Below, in pieces: positions 1 through 11,500 of a DNA stretch of 64,000 nt. Numbering within the stretch: the first letter of the stretch is position 1; each line of letters opens with the position of its first letter. A program made the position numbers and the translations under genes. The notes beneath the pieces are model-generated. The model saw only the letters and a list, made by a program, of their open reading frames with translations, was not told the DNA's origin and searched no databases. The DNA comes from Anthonomus grandis grandis. Lineage: Eukaryota; Arthropoda; Insecta; Coleoptera; Curculionidae. The stretch is taken from assembly GCF_022605725.1 (NCBI RefSeq), contig NC_065554.1, positions 13,659,100 through 13,723,099 of the forward strand, in the 5' to 3' direction.

Positions 1-430
1 CAGCGAAAACCGAACAGATGCATTTTTTATGTAAAGAACACTTTTTTTCATAAACATTAGGCAGGTCGATTTTATTTTCGTGGAGAACAATTTTTAAGGA
101 GTAAGGCACCCTCATGCCAGAAAACCTCAAAGAGGGGGTGGGATCACCCCTAAAATCTTAAATAGAAAGACGGTTTATGTGATACCTTATTTTAAAAGTG
201 TCTTAATTCTGAATACAACTACGAAGTTTGAAGTGGTTGTTATTATTTCTCTGATTATAAAAGATTTCATATATTCTGAAAATTTCAAAAACATAAACAC
301 GGGCATTTTGAGTAAATTATCTACTTTAATTTTAAACGTGTTAATTTTGTTTTCCAAACAGGTGCCTATTTATAAAATAATCACCTTCAGCCCCCTACGA
401 GAGGATGAAATAACGCCTAAAATTGATTAA
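1..430. repeat. Dispersed repeat arm, inverted relative to 3000-3395
   Basis: The first ~200 bases align, with many substitutions, to the reverse complement of about 3170-3375. Shared blocks in order: CAGCGAAAA, TTTTTTTCATAAAC, GTCGATTTTATTTT, AAGGCAC, ATCACCCCTAAAAT, and GATACCTTA/GGTACCTTA. The copy at 3 kb ends in a TATACAGGGTGTCCC terminus; here the window edge cuts the outer end. The two could be the ends of one 3.4-kb element or two separate insertions. The 83-aa ORF inside (179-430) has no recognisable domain. Confidence 0.55.
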
Positions 431-759
431 ATTGTATAGTTACAAATAATCATTGCTATAATCACCAGAAACAGCCGCGTGTCAATTAATTTTAATGTTT
501 TTTTCTCTTAATATTACTAAATACTTTAAAGTGACTAAGGTCTTTTTTAAATAATGGCAGCATTCTGACTAGATTATTTGATCCTGATTCATAATAAATT
601 TAAAAAATGCAAGAAATAACTGCCTATTCCTAATGAAAAGTAAATCGATAAGAAATACATACTCTTATATCGTTTAAAGTCGTTTAACTAAAACAAGTTT
701 ATAAAATGCTCCAATTGAGCCCCACTTACTTTCATACAAGAATAAGGGTTTTGTTCAAA
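431..759. other. AT-rich sequence, nothing recognised
   Basis: No coding similarity, repeat or RNA structure was seen in this stretch. Confidence 0.4.
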
Positions 760-1190
760 ATGAAGTCTGACATTTTATAGAACTTCAGGTGTTATTATCT
801 GACGCTCACTTATGATCCTTTGGAGTAAGTTTTCCAGGGTTTCTGGTTGGGTAGCGTTAACTTTAGTTTTTAAATGCTCCCATGAAAAAAATCAAGTGGC
901 GTAAAATCAGGCAACAGAGCTGGCTATTCCATAAAGGGTCCTCTCGTTCACCTCACATTAGCAGCATAGTGTGGAGGTGTTCCATCTTGTTGAAAAACAA
1001 CTTGATTTTCATCATAACCACTTACGCCTTCAATTATTTATGTTATATTGATATATTTACACCACTTAAATTTCCGGGTAGAAAAAACGGCCCAACAATG
1101 GAGTTCCCAAAGATTTTCGCCCAAACATTAAACTTCTTAGGGAACTGGGTATGAAGTTGACGAAACTGTCTAGGATTGGCATCTGACTAG
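760..1190 (-). pseudogene. IS630-Tc1-mariner transposase remnant
   Basis: Reading leftward on the minus strand, three frames together recover the last two thirds of a mariner-type transposase. A segment like FNVWAKIFGNSIVGPFFLPG lies near 1150-1070. The second catalytic Asp follows in FQQDGTPPHYAANVR near 1015-975. The third follows in a LPDFTPLDFF motif near 925-900, then a leucine-rich C-terminal stretch. Stops and frameshifts separate the pieces. The 5' end stops abruptly near 1190, at a CAGTGGCG sequence resembling a hAT-type terminus, so another insertion probably truncated it. The host reading frame has no role here. Confidence 0.75.
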
Positions 1191-1596
1191 CAGTGGCGAA
1201 GCGTGAACTTTTCTTTCGGGTAGACAAACAATAAAAATTGTTAATTAGAAAAAAATGTGTATTCAATATTATTCACTTTAATGAAATAGAGAATGAAAGC
1301 GCATGAAATAATAACTCATAGAGAAAAATATATAGTGATATAAAAAAGAAAAAAATAATTACTACTAGCATAAAAAGATAGATAGATAAAAATAAATACT
1401 ACTTACAAAAAAAACACAACATAGGTATAACCATAACTTATAAATCCATAATATCCATTATTTTAAAATTAATTAAAGACAAATAAAAACACAACTAAAA
1501 TACAATTGCCAATATCAAACAATCGTTCATAAATAACCCCTAAAATATCCACTAAAAAAATCTTTTCTATACACCCAAAAATAAAAATACTAATTA
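1191..1596. other. AT-rich sequence beginning at a possible transposon terminus
   Basis: It starts with CAGTGGCGAAGC, which resembles the CAGTGGCGGC terminus of the hAT element at 29033, exactly where the mariner similarity stops. No matching right terminus was found. The remainder is low-complexity A/T sequence. Confidence 0.3.
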
Positions 1597-1839
1597 TTAA
1601 AAAATACAAAACTGAAGATGTATTGCGGCCGACCAGATCAAGCGTGTCCATAAACAATAACCCTCAAGAGCATAATAAAACAGCTGGTCGACTTCGATAG
1701 ACAAAAGCTCAAATGTCTTTCCCGCGAGTAAATTGTGCATACGTAATAGGCTGAAGACTGATGCGGCTGGACCTCTGTCACCTGCTTGATGCGTAAATGG
1801 TTTGATTAGATGCTTCAAAATTCGGAAGACAAATGTCAA
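1597..1839 (-). other. Unrecognised 80-aa open frame
   Basis: This is the only GC-balanced island between 1.2 and 2.7 kb. The frame stays open upstream of the Met to about 1880 (YEPQEDTLTFVFRIL). It contains RGPAASVFSLLRMHNLLAGK and an aromatic, leucine-rich tail. No family is recognised. It could be one exon or a transposon fragment; nothing nearby shows splice partners. GATA-type tetranucleotides follow at about 1921-1950. Confidence 0.25.
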
Positions 1840-1859
1840 TGTGTCTTCCTGGGGCTCGT

Positions 1860-2764
1860 ATACATTAATTGGGTGTCAGCCCTGCATTTTTATTTTAATT
1901 GAGCGTCAGGCGGGGCGCGCCTTAGATATTATAGATAGATAGATATTATAGCCGTTTAGATACTATATAATAATAGTAAGGAGAGCGACTACATTCTGTG
2001 TTATTTTTTTTTAAATTTTAATTCAACAATTACATTAAATAATTACGTGATAAATTAATGACAAATAACTGGATAATTTTGGGTACATTTATCTGAAAAG
2101 CAAATGTTGTAAATAAGACGCGGATTAACAATGATCAACTTGCTTAAGGTTTCACTGCATTCGTCAGTCATAATCGTTCTCATTTAGTTCTTGCAACAGA
2201 TTAACTTTGTGAAGGGTGGAATTTGTTTTGCTTAAGTATCCTATGATCACAACTTTTGCTATCTCCTGTACTTGTCGCTAATTTTCTGACTTTTCTTCTT
2301 TATTCGGCATAAACCTATTGTCCTAGAACAGCTATTTGTATGTGCTTCATTAGCAACCACCGCATGTTAAAACTCACTACTTTTTTTTTAACACGCTGCC
2401 AATTTCCCTAAATTTAGCCACTAATTCCAGAACATATTTTCTGTTGACCTATTTTTCTCGATAAAAGTCATTAAATACTTGTACCGTTGTTCTATTGGCA
2501 TAATTGTTGTGTGGAGAAAAAACTCTCTCTGCAGTAGAATAAACCATTAATACAGTACTTATACAGGTAAAAGTCTTATACATATAAAGAAATGTTATTA
2601 TTTTAAACTGTTTAAATAAGTGCTCATCTTAGAAAAAAGTACTAGTGGTTTTAAGCAACCAAAATTATATAATAATTCAAATTATTCAGATAGGTACTTG
2701 TGTTTGGATTTTATTGTTTGTTTTTATGTATAACTAGCTGAATGAAAAAAAAATAAAAGAAAAG
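1860..2764. other. No gene recognised; short GATA microsatellite
   Basis: A GATA/TATA-rich run lies at about 1930-1960. The rest is AT-rich with no coding signal on either strand. Confidence 0.4.
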
Positions 2765-3395
2765 TCAAAGAAGGCCTCCAATAATAGTAAATGCAACCCA
2801 CAATACACAAAAATAAAATCCGAAGGCTCGCCTCATTGATAGTACATGCAACCCACAATGGCCACGCCGCGCGCCGTTCTTCTTGAGGTCAAAGATTGCG
2901 ATTAATATAATATAATTATTATAAAACCAAGACACAAATAATCTTAAAAATGATTCGTTAGATGCAGAGCGAGCAAGTTGATGCCTGCGATTCGTTGGTG
3001 CGGGCAGTCTCCGTTCAAACTCCGAAGCCACGCCCCCTTAGCTCTCGAGGTCACGGGTAACAATTTTTCCATTTTTTATCGGTGGAATTTCGAAAAATCC
3101 GTTCTTATCCGGTGCCTACATTATAAAAGAAACCCGGTAATGCTGAATATAATTACTCAGCATTAAAATACCTTTAGAGTAAGGTACCACACGACCTCTG
3201 TTTCCATTTAAAATTTTAGGGGTGATTCCACTCGCTCGTAGTGAGTTGCTGGTTTGAGTGTGCCTTGCTCATTAGACATTGTCCCCTCAAAAATAAAATC
3301 GACGAATCCAAGGTTTATGAAAAAAAATGTTTTTCACACCGAAAAACCTCTGTTTCTTTTTCGCTGGGACACCCTGTATAAGTCACCTTGACGGA
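2765..3395. repeat. Repeat copy ending in TATACAGGGTGTCCC, inverted to 1-430
   Basis: The right part (about 3170-3375) is the inverted counterpart of bases 1-200. Its outer end reads ACAGGGTGTCCCAGCG on the minus strand. The inner GC-richer part (2765-3060) carries two copies of ATGCAACCCACAAT, near 2790 and 2848, and an uninformative 88-aa minus-strand frame. A small stem of AATGCTGA/TCAGCATT lies at about 3139-3164. Confidence 0.5.
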
Positions 3396-3669
3396 CCCCT
3401 TAGCGTAAAAAGTGTGTCCATGTCTAAGCTCCCTTAAATAATAGTATTCAGTAGATAACATACAACATACATATAGATTAGGTTAAGATAGTGGCTGAAT
3501 GCACTGAATGTTCAAAGCCATTAAAAAAAATTATCCAAGAAATTATCTCTTCTGGTTTCATAACTTTGTGAAGAATTTTAGGACAAACTATTTTGATAGC
3601 TTACTGGTTTCACTGGAATAAGTCTGATGTCGACTTGTTAATTAGAAAATGTCTTTGAACTGCCTCTCA

Positions 3670-4990
3670 AATATATACAGGTTGGCGAATAGAGGACCAA
3701 ACATAGGCATTATAATTAGCAACACTGTTTCTCGCCCTTTCCGGTTGATAAGCGGCGCAGCAGATTCCGATCGTCTGATTTGCTGTTTTCGGCACGGCAC
3801 AATCAGCAGACTTCATTTTGCTGTGTGATTGCACTGCCCCTTTTACCCCTTCCGAAAAAGTTCAATTGATTAAACGGTTTTATGGAGGCAATTCGGCAGT
3901 ACAATACAGGGATTTAATCTCGGTATATTTTAAAAATAGACCGATTCCTTGTGCCAACAATTATTTTAAACGTCGTGCCAAATTTTGAGACACCTTTTTG
4001 CCTCCAAGAATATAGAAATTGTCACATCAAAGCTCAAGAATTACCTATTGAAAGGATTCAGGAGGTAGAAAGGCGGGAAGAAATGGTTTGTAGTGCTTTA
4101 GTTTTGGATTCAATACGATCAAATAGAAGTGTTGAAGGGGAACTGGGTATGCACCATAAAACTGTGACGAGTATTTGGAGAAAACATAGATATTAATAAT
4201 TTAAATATTCCAAAGTCAGGAGAGGTTTCCTAAAGACTAGTGGTGAAGAATAACATTTTGTGAAACCATGATAGAAAAGGCAAATGAAAATAAAAATTTC
4301 TTAGAAAATATTTTGGTTTCAGAGTCCTCGTTTCCATTGCATGGTAAACACAATCCTCACATTATTCGTTACTAATCTGAGGTAAACGAGCACAAAAGTT
4401 TTCAGTCAACCCCTCAAAAGTTGAAGGTTGGTATTTTGGGCAACCATATTATTGCCATTTTTCCTTGGTGGTACTTTTAACTCCGAAAAATATCTTGAGT
4501 TGCTACAAAACTAAGTTCTTCCCCCCGTTAAATTCCTTCCTGATATAAACCTGGGATCAGTCTATTTTCAACAAGAAGTATTGCTCATAATGCGGTAAAA
4601 GTAAAGGAATTTTTAACAAATTCTTTTTCTAACCATCTTACTAGTGGCACTGGCAATATTTAATTACCTCCAAGATCTCCGGATTTATCACCAAATGACT
4701 TTTATTTGTGGGGTGATCTTAAGGAGACTATTTATAAACATCATAATAGTAAGCCAACGAATTTAGAGAAATTGAGAAACAAAATTGTTGAATCTGATAA
4801 TTTAATTTTACCTCAAACTCTTTTTCAAGTAAGAAACACCTTTTACAATAGCCTAATCTTTTGTTTAGCTAACGAAGGTCTTTTTGAGCCTTTTATTTAA
4901 AGAATTATTTGTTAGGTTTAATATTTAGAGTTTTATTTTCTATATAATGTTTACATTCTAATTTATTAGAGTTTATACTTTATTTTAATA
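3670..4990 (+). pseudogene. IS630-Tc1-mariner transposase, decayed
   Basis: Coding similarity begins near 3850 (EKVQLIKRFYGGNSAVQYRD, the N-terminal helix-turn-helix region). It continues after a stop as NFETPFCLQEYRNCH and a second helix-turn-helix (LGMHHKTVTSIWRKHRY, to 4196). It ends with the third catalytic-Asp motif LPPRSPDLSPNDFYLWG near 4670-4715 and a C-terminal tail finishing at the TAA at 4898-4900. Part of the catalytic core between 4200 and 4660 is unreadable. A TATACAGGTTGG sequence at about 3676 looks like the left terminus, and the same motif ends the mariner relic near 48.6 kb. Multiple stops make this a dead copy. Confidence 0.75.
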
Positions 4991-5260
4991 AGAACCATTC
5001 TCTAAATTTCAATATACAATGCACAGAATAAACAAATTGTAATTACGAATCTATGCGGGATTTACACATGTAATTTCTGCATTATAAAAATATAACAATA
5101 TAACAATGCCGCGTAACATTTTTTTGCCACAAGAGATACAGCTCCCATCGACATCAGACGCTTCCTAAAATAAAATTTAAAATAATCATGCTCGAACCTC
5201 GAACACCAGCAGACTGTCGAGGCGGCGGCGTTGTAACATCTCGCTTGTTACGAGCTTTAT

Positions 5261-5560
5261 ATGTGTAGTGATCCATTCGCTAATCTGTATATGTTTTTCG
5301 TTAACATTGGTTTACAGAGATGTCCATTGTCAGTCAGGCAAATGAAAACAAATTTTAGATCGATTTCAGGCAAAAAAAACAAATATGTTGCTTGTCCACA
5401 CGTATTTGATAATTGGCTTTTTAGACCAAGACGATTAGAAAACCGAAGAAAAAGATATAGAATTGAATATGAAGGACTCACAAACAAGTGCGAAGAACGA
5501 ATTTGTGTAATCAGCTATAGTGTCTCCGGTTTGAAAGGAAAAATAACGCATCTACACTAA
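5261..5560 (+). other. Unrecognised 99-aa open frame
   Basis: The frame encodes an Arg/Lys-rich segment (RPRRLENRRKRYRIEYEG) preceded by CPHVFDNWLF. No family is recognised. It lies 190 bp upstream of the acidic-protein gene on the same strand, so it might be an upstream exon of that gene. No convincing splice donor linking the two was found. The sequence from 5100 to 5260 holds nothing else. Confidence 0.2.
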
Positions 5561-5746
5561 GGAATCATATTCTAGCTGTATGATTTAACCTTAACCTTCA
5601 TATATTCAAGACGACCCATTGAGAATAGTCCAGGATGGTTTACGGCTTTGAATGCCATATTAAAAAAAATCCTTGGACCCATATGCTTTATTTTTCAGGG
5701 GAACATATTAACACATAAGTTACATCACTATAACTTATTTTTCTGA

Positions 5747-7907
5747 GTATGGATACATCTTTTGAAAGCTACTTAGCTGATACTGACATTTTGTTACTTA
5801 AGTCTAACAAAAATCAAAAAAAATTTTTTAGATCTTATGGGACAGATGGATCGGTGCTTGTCTTAAACATCAAACCCTGATACAGCTTCTTTGCTTAGGT
5901 GGTTTTGATGATCCTCAAGCAATAAATTGGCCCAAATTTATTGCCCTTTGTGCAGGCACATTATCAGATGTAAGCCAAATACTTGAAGTTTGAAAGATAT
6001 TATTGGTTTTCATTTTTTTAGGACCTAACTCATACAATGATCCTGATATGTGAGATACTGACTGAAGAACCTGAAGGTAAAAGTTAGAAATAATAATATT
6101 GGCATCTAAACTTTTTACTTTTAGGCGGCTCTGCAATGATAACGCTAGAAACATTTGTTAACCTTTACACTTTTTTGGCAAAAATTGATGCATCTTCAGA
6201 CCAAAATTTAAGGAATTACTTTTTCCGAGATTCTTTACTATCTTTATGGAAGGACAAGGTTGAAAAACTTGAAGAAAAAGAAATAGAGCGTGAAACTGAG
6301 GTATTAGAAATTGAGGAAAGGTAAAAAAATTAGACTTACCGAAGTAGTAGAAAATACAAGTTTTATAACAATTTCAGTTTGGTATCCAAGCAATCAAGTG
6401 TATCAGAATTGGAGTCCAAAGTAGATGACGCAGATAGAGTTGTTTCTTGTCCCAGCTTACCAGAAGATGACCAGTACTCTATCGGTATTCACCTACGAGC
6501 TATAATATTTTCTTAATCATATATTTATTTGCCCTAGATTATTTACTCAAAGAAGAACAAGTCGAAGAAGAAGAGGAGGAAGAAGAAGGAGAAGAACACA
6601 TTGATGGCCAATCATCCTCACAAGGAAAAATGCTAGTGGAAGATATTGAGCAACATCAAGAAGAACAGGGTGAAGAAGAAAGCAATGAAGGAGTCGCTAA
6701 AGAAAAAAGTGCAAGTAAATTAAAAGAAAAAAAGTCTGACAAGTAAATTATATATACATACATAAACTTGTATTTGTGACATATTATAAAAAATGTTATA
6801 GGGACTTAGACAGCTTAGGTGAGCCCAAAGATGACGAAGCTGAAGAAGATGTTGTTAAAGAAAAAAGGGCGAGCAATGATAAAGATGAAGAAGCAGACAA
6901 GCCTGTTGATAATGAAAATATTGATGCAAAAGAGGCAGAAGATGGAGGTGCTGCTGAAGCAACAGAAGTCCCGGAAGGTGAAGTCAAAGAAGAAGTCAAG
7001 CAAATAGAACAAGAAGATGTCACTAGTAATTTATTTGGTCATAATGTTTAACATTTAAAGGCAAAAAGATGGCCGAAGCCGTAGAGTGTTCATTCAATTA
7101 AGCTTAACATGTTATCAAAGTCTCTACTTCAGCCAACTTTTCATACACAAAAAATTACTTAGAACTTTTTTTTTAATATTTATTTAATACAACTTTTACA
7201 GAAGACGAAGGTGATTTGGCCTTAAAAGAATATGAGTCTGTAGACACTATAGTTGACCAACCTGTTCGAGACCTTGAACATATTTTTGAAGACGATGCCA
7301 ACTTAAGGGAAGATCTGGAAAGATTAAGGGTAAATTAGCAGTAATTACATAAAGTTAGGTTATATTTAATCTCATTTGTAAGGCGTTGCAACAAGAAATG
7401 GCGGGTGAAACCGATGAAGAGCTTGAAAAATTTAAATGTAGATTGATTGCAGAGATGCCCCTTAGTCAGTCTCAAGAGGAAGGTGTGTTTGTTTTATGTT
7501 TTCTAATAAATGATATTAATTAAAATAATTTTATCTACAGGTATTAAACATTTTGCAACTGCTGCAGAAAAACTAGAGGACCATTCCAGTGAGGAGAAAT
7601 TAAAAACAATTAGTGGAGAACGGGTGTTAAAAAGTGATGAAGGTAGCACCAGCACTGTTGATGAAGTAGATGGAAAGGTATTTTTAAAAGCACACAAAAA
7701 GATTTTTACTGGTTAGTTTAATTTTAGGGGCCATATGAAGAAGTGGTTGTAGAAGCTATTCCAGGAATTGGAGGCATTGTGCCAGATAATCTTATTATGG
7801 CAGTTGTGGAGTACATGAAAAATTGCGCAAAAAATCAACATGGAATGGTAATGCCTAGGAACATTAGGCATTATAACTGCCCACCTTTAGAGGTTTTAGA
7901 TAATTAA
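5747..7907 (+). CDS. Multi-exon gene for an acidic Glu/Lys-rich protein of unknown function
   Basis: Splice sites and phases give eight clean exons plus an uncertain 5' end: 5832-5969, 6022-6076, 6125-6320, 6378-6484, 6538-6742, 6802-7025, 7202-7329, 7383-7482, 7541-7677 and 7728-7907 (TAA). Most introns are about 45-70 nt; one is 176. The N-terminal exons encode a globular stretch (WDRWIGACLKHQTLIQLL, then FDDPQAINWPKFIALC). Exons 6378-7025 encode a long acidic, lysine-rich, probably disordered or coiled-coil segment. The C-terminus is conserved-looking (AIPGIGGIVPDNLIMAVVEY ... MVMPRNIRHYNCPPLEV). The first exon is unresolved: an ATG at 5749 is not in frame with exon 5832-5969, and GTATGG at 5747 could instead be a donor. 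A poly(A) signal AATAAA is at 7990. No disabling mutation is seen downstream of 5832. I do not recognise the family. Confidence 0.75.
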
Positions 7908-8569
7908 CACAGCTGAATATTGTATTTGAGAATTTTATAATATTATTTTATTACATATAGTGGTGGTATATTATATTATTATCAGTCTTAATAAAAAGCA
8001 AAATGATTGATTTTTTTTTGATAAACGCCCATCAGAACTAAAATTTGATTTTAAGTTCAAAAAAATAATATCATTTGTTAATAAATAGGCAATTTATTAT
8101 CAGAACTGGAAGCCCATGACCCCAACTGATAAAGAACGATAGTGATTATAAAACTGGTTGATAAAGTTAAAGTATGTATCTTTAAGTTCCCCGAAATAAA
8201 TATCAATAGTCAAATTATAAAAAAAAATTCAAATAGGTGTTTCATTCAATAATTAAAAAATAAAATCAATAATTAAATTATATTTTTTGTTATGGTAATT
8301 ACTAACGTAACAAATCTAATATTTATAGTAAATCTATTATTTGTACGTCCAATACAGTTACTTTTATCAGCTCATTAAAAACTTTCTAAGTCTCAATAAT
8401 TTAGTTGAACACATTGTAAACAGTATATTTACTGATTTCATTTTATCTTCGTAACCTCACTTGGTCCACGTGCATTCGTGATAACAATTACTTTTTATTT
8501 TAACTCATTTTGAATTAGGTAGCTGGATGATCAGTTTGATTTATAGAATTTAAATAAAAATATAACAAA
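7908..8569. other. Intergenic, 3' UTR and probable promoter of spermidine synthase
   Basis: AATAAA at 7990-7995 fits the 3' end of the acidic-protein gene. TCAGTTTG at about 8531 matches the arthropod initiator and would give a 5' UTR of roughly 40 nt for the gene starting at 8570; no TATA box lies 30 bp upstream. The rest is AT-rich without other signals. Confidence 0.35.
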
Positions 8570-11500
8570 ATGGATCAAATAAGGCAAGGATGGTATAGTG
8601 AAATGTGTGAACTGTGGCCCGGACAGTCCTTTTCTTTGGAGGTAAAAGAGGTACTTTTTCATGGCAAATCGGAATTTCAGGACGTTCTTATTGTTCAAAC
8701 GTAAGTAAGAATTTCTAGCAACATCAATTTTTTATTATATCTAAATATTGTGTATGAAGATTTCTAAATAATAAACGCAAACGTGTTCCATTAAATGGAT
8801 ATTTTAACTAATAACAGGTATCCCAATGCTTGAGTATCTCACCTTAATATCAATCACTGAGAGAGCAAGACCAGACTTTAAAAAGATTTAATATTTGTGT
8901 GCTTTAGGTGACATAATGTACAGCTAAAACTTGTTTTTATACGCTATATATATTTTCAAATCCCGATTATTAATATATAAATTATTTTCCAGTCGGATTC
9001 AATTAAACATTGCAATTCTAAATTGGCATATGGAAGCGTAAATTAATCACTTGAACGATACACGGTTTTAAGAGATTGGTTGTTGTTATTAAGTTTATTT
9101 AAATTCTACAAATTTTATTTTTTATCTACAAATCTTTGCTACTAATTTTTCATTAGTGTTACTAAGCATGGAATAAAGTTAAAATAAAGTCGATTAGTTT
9201 AGAAGAAATTTTATCAATTTAACGCCTGTTAGAAATATATTTTCTTAGATTTCTATGAGTTAAATTGCTCTAGCAGTTAAATCAATTATTGCTTTGCCAT
9301 CTTGTAGAAGTATAAAAGGGACAATGCAAGACACATTTTTTTCAATAGACTTTTTGGAGGTCATAAGAAGAGTCATAAGGCTGTATGAGTAATATATGAA
9401 TTATTAATTATTTAATTTGGCATTATTAAATATTGGCATACTTCAAGGCAATTTAAAATATAATAGTAGACCTCACATCATATTTTAAGGTAGTTTTAGG
9501 TTTTCAGGCCCGTATTTTAAAGGGTTTCCATCTATAACCTGACACATTTAAGTCGAGACTGCTTATTAGTCGAGAACGGAAAATGACAACAATGTGCGAT
9601 TTTCATAGAATCAATATTTTTAAAGTTTTTTTTGACAGTGTTGCCAAGTTTTAAAATTTACCTGAAATAGGAGGAAAAAAATGATGATTTTCAAAGGCCG
9701 TTTTCTCAAAAATTTTAAATGTAACACCCTGTACTATTTAATTTCACATGAAAGCCTGTTAAATTCCCTTTCCGAAAATGTATAAATTGTTTAAAATTCA
9801 TTATTTTTTTTTACAGAGCCAATTTTAGTAAATGACACCTTTTTGAAAATTTTCCTACAATAAATACCTTCTAAATAACATTCTCGGTACCAAGTGACAA
9901 CAATAACAATTGTTGTCAATTTGCTTGTCAAGGAGGCTGTGAGTTGCACAATTTATTTTGTGGGCTTCAACTACTATCAAATCTTTTTAACGTCATTCGT
10001 TGTGCAGTCCCAATAATTTGATTTCTATATGTATTTTTGCATTTTTTAAATATTTTGAGGGTTAGGAGTAAGGTTTAATTATGTTTACCACCCGGGAAAA
10101 GGCACGTTGCGTGCTATTATTTAGTGAATGCAAATCAGTTACGCAGACGAGAAGAAGATTTAGGCTGATTTTTGAAAGGGCTCCACCTTCACGCAATTCT
10201 ATACTTCATTGGTTATGCCATATTTCCCAGGAGGGAACAGTTTAAAGAAAAGTTAGAACAAACCTAAATGCACAAGATAATCTGTTGGATGATATTTTGC
10301 TGGTAAAAGAAGTGTTGTCCTTAAAAAATAACCAAATATCTATTAGGAAGGTAGCTCAAACGACAAATATGTCAAAAAGTAAGGTACATAAAATTCTAAA
10401 AGTAATTAAGTTTAAGCTCTACAAAATTCAAACTTTCCAAAAAATAGGAAATCGCGAAACAATTACACCGATATGTTGGAAACATTTTTTTATTCTCAAC
10501 TTCAGCAGGATGGAATTTTTAACACATATGTAAAAGACCGTTGCTACAATCCAACCCCAAGAAATTTGGATGAACTGCGCAACAACGTTTAGTAAACGTT
10601 TTCAACCAAATTACACCGCGAATGCTACAAAATGCCTTCGGCAACTTATTTCTCCGTCTACATTTGTGTTCCGAGGAAAATGGGGGTCATATTCAGCAGC
10701 AAATTTATTAGTTATAAATTAAAATTAATTTCTTCAATTGTTTGTTGTTAAAATTGTTGTAAATAGTTGTAATTTAATACATAGAATAAATACTTTTTAT
10801 AGACATGGCAATAGCGCAAATTATTTAATTATGCTAGAGCGGTACATAGGCAATTACCAGAAAATTTTCATCAAGTACCGAATATGTATTCTAGGAAAAT
10901 TTTCAAAAAGGTGTCATTTACTAAGATTGGCTCTGTAAAAAAAAATAATGAATTTAAGACAATTTATACAATTTGGAAAGGGGATTTAACAGGCTTTCAT
11001 GTGAAATTAAAGAGTACAGGGTGACATTTAAAATTTTTGAGAAATCGGCCTAGAAATCATCATTTTTTTTCCTACTGGTTCAGGTAAATTTTGAAACTTG
11101 GCAACATTGTCAAAAAAAACTTTAAAAATATTGATGAAGTTCTATGAAAACCGCACATTGTAGTCATTTTTCTCAGTTTATAAATGGACACCCTGTATTT
11201 TATTCAAATGATGCATTTTTATATAATATAAAAATGCATAATTATTTATATAAAAACACTTGTTTTAGAGTAATCTTAGGATACAAAAATATATAACTAA
11301 AAACCCGGGAGACAACACACTTTTTGCGTAGCGAGCGATAAAACAGAGAGATTGAGAGAAAGAGCGTACGGACACCAAACCTACGACGCACATGATCTTC
11401 CTCCTTCTCTCAGGGGATTCACCACTTATATGTCATATTTGTAAAATTTGACGCGGTGCTTTTTACATTCACACGATTAAAAACAATGATTAATATCTTT

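Noticed and set aside
882..1154. 90-aa plus-strand open frame
   Set aside because: It lies antisense to recognisable mariner transposase sequence and has no domain of its own.
6796..7023. Ser-rich and Phe-rich minus-strand open frames opposite the acidic gene
   Set aside because: They are shadows of the GAA/AAG-rich exon; no independent splice or start context.
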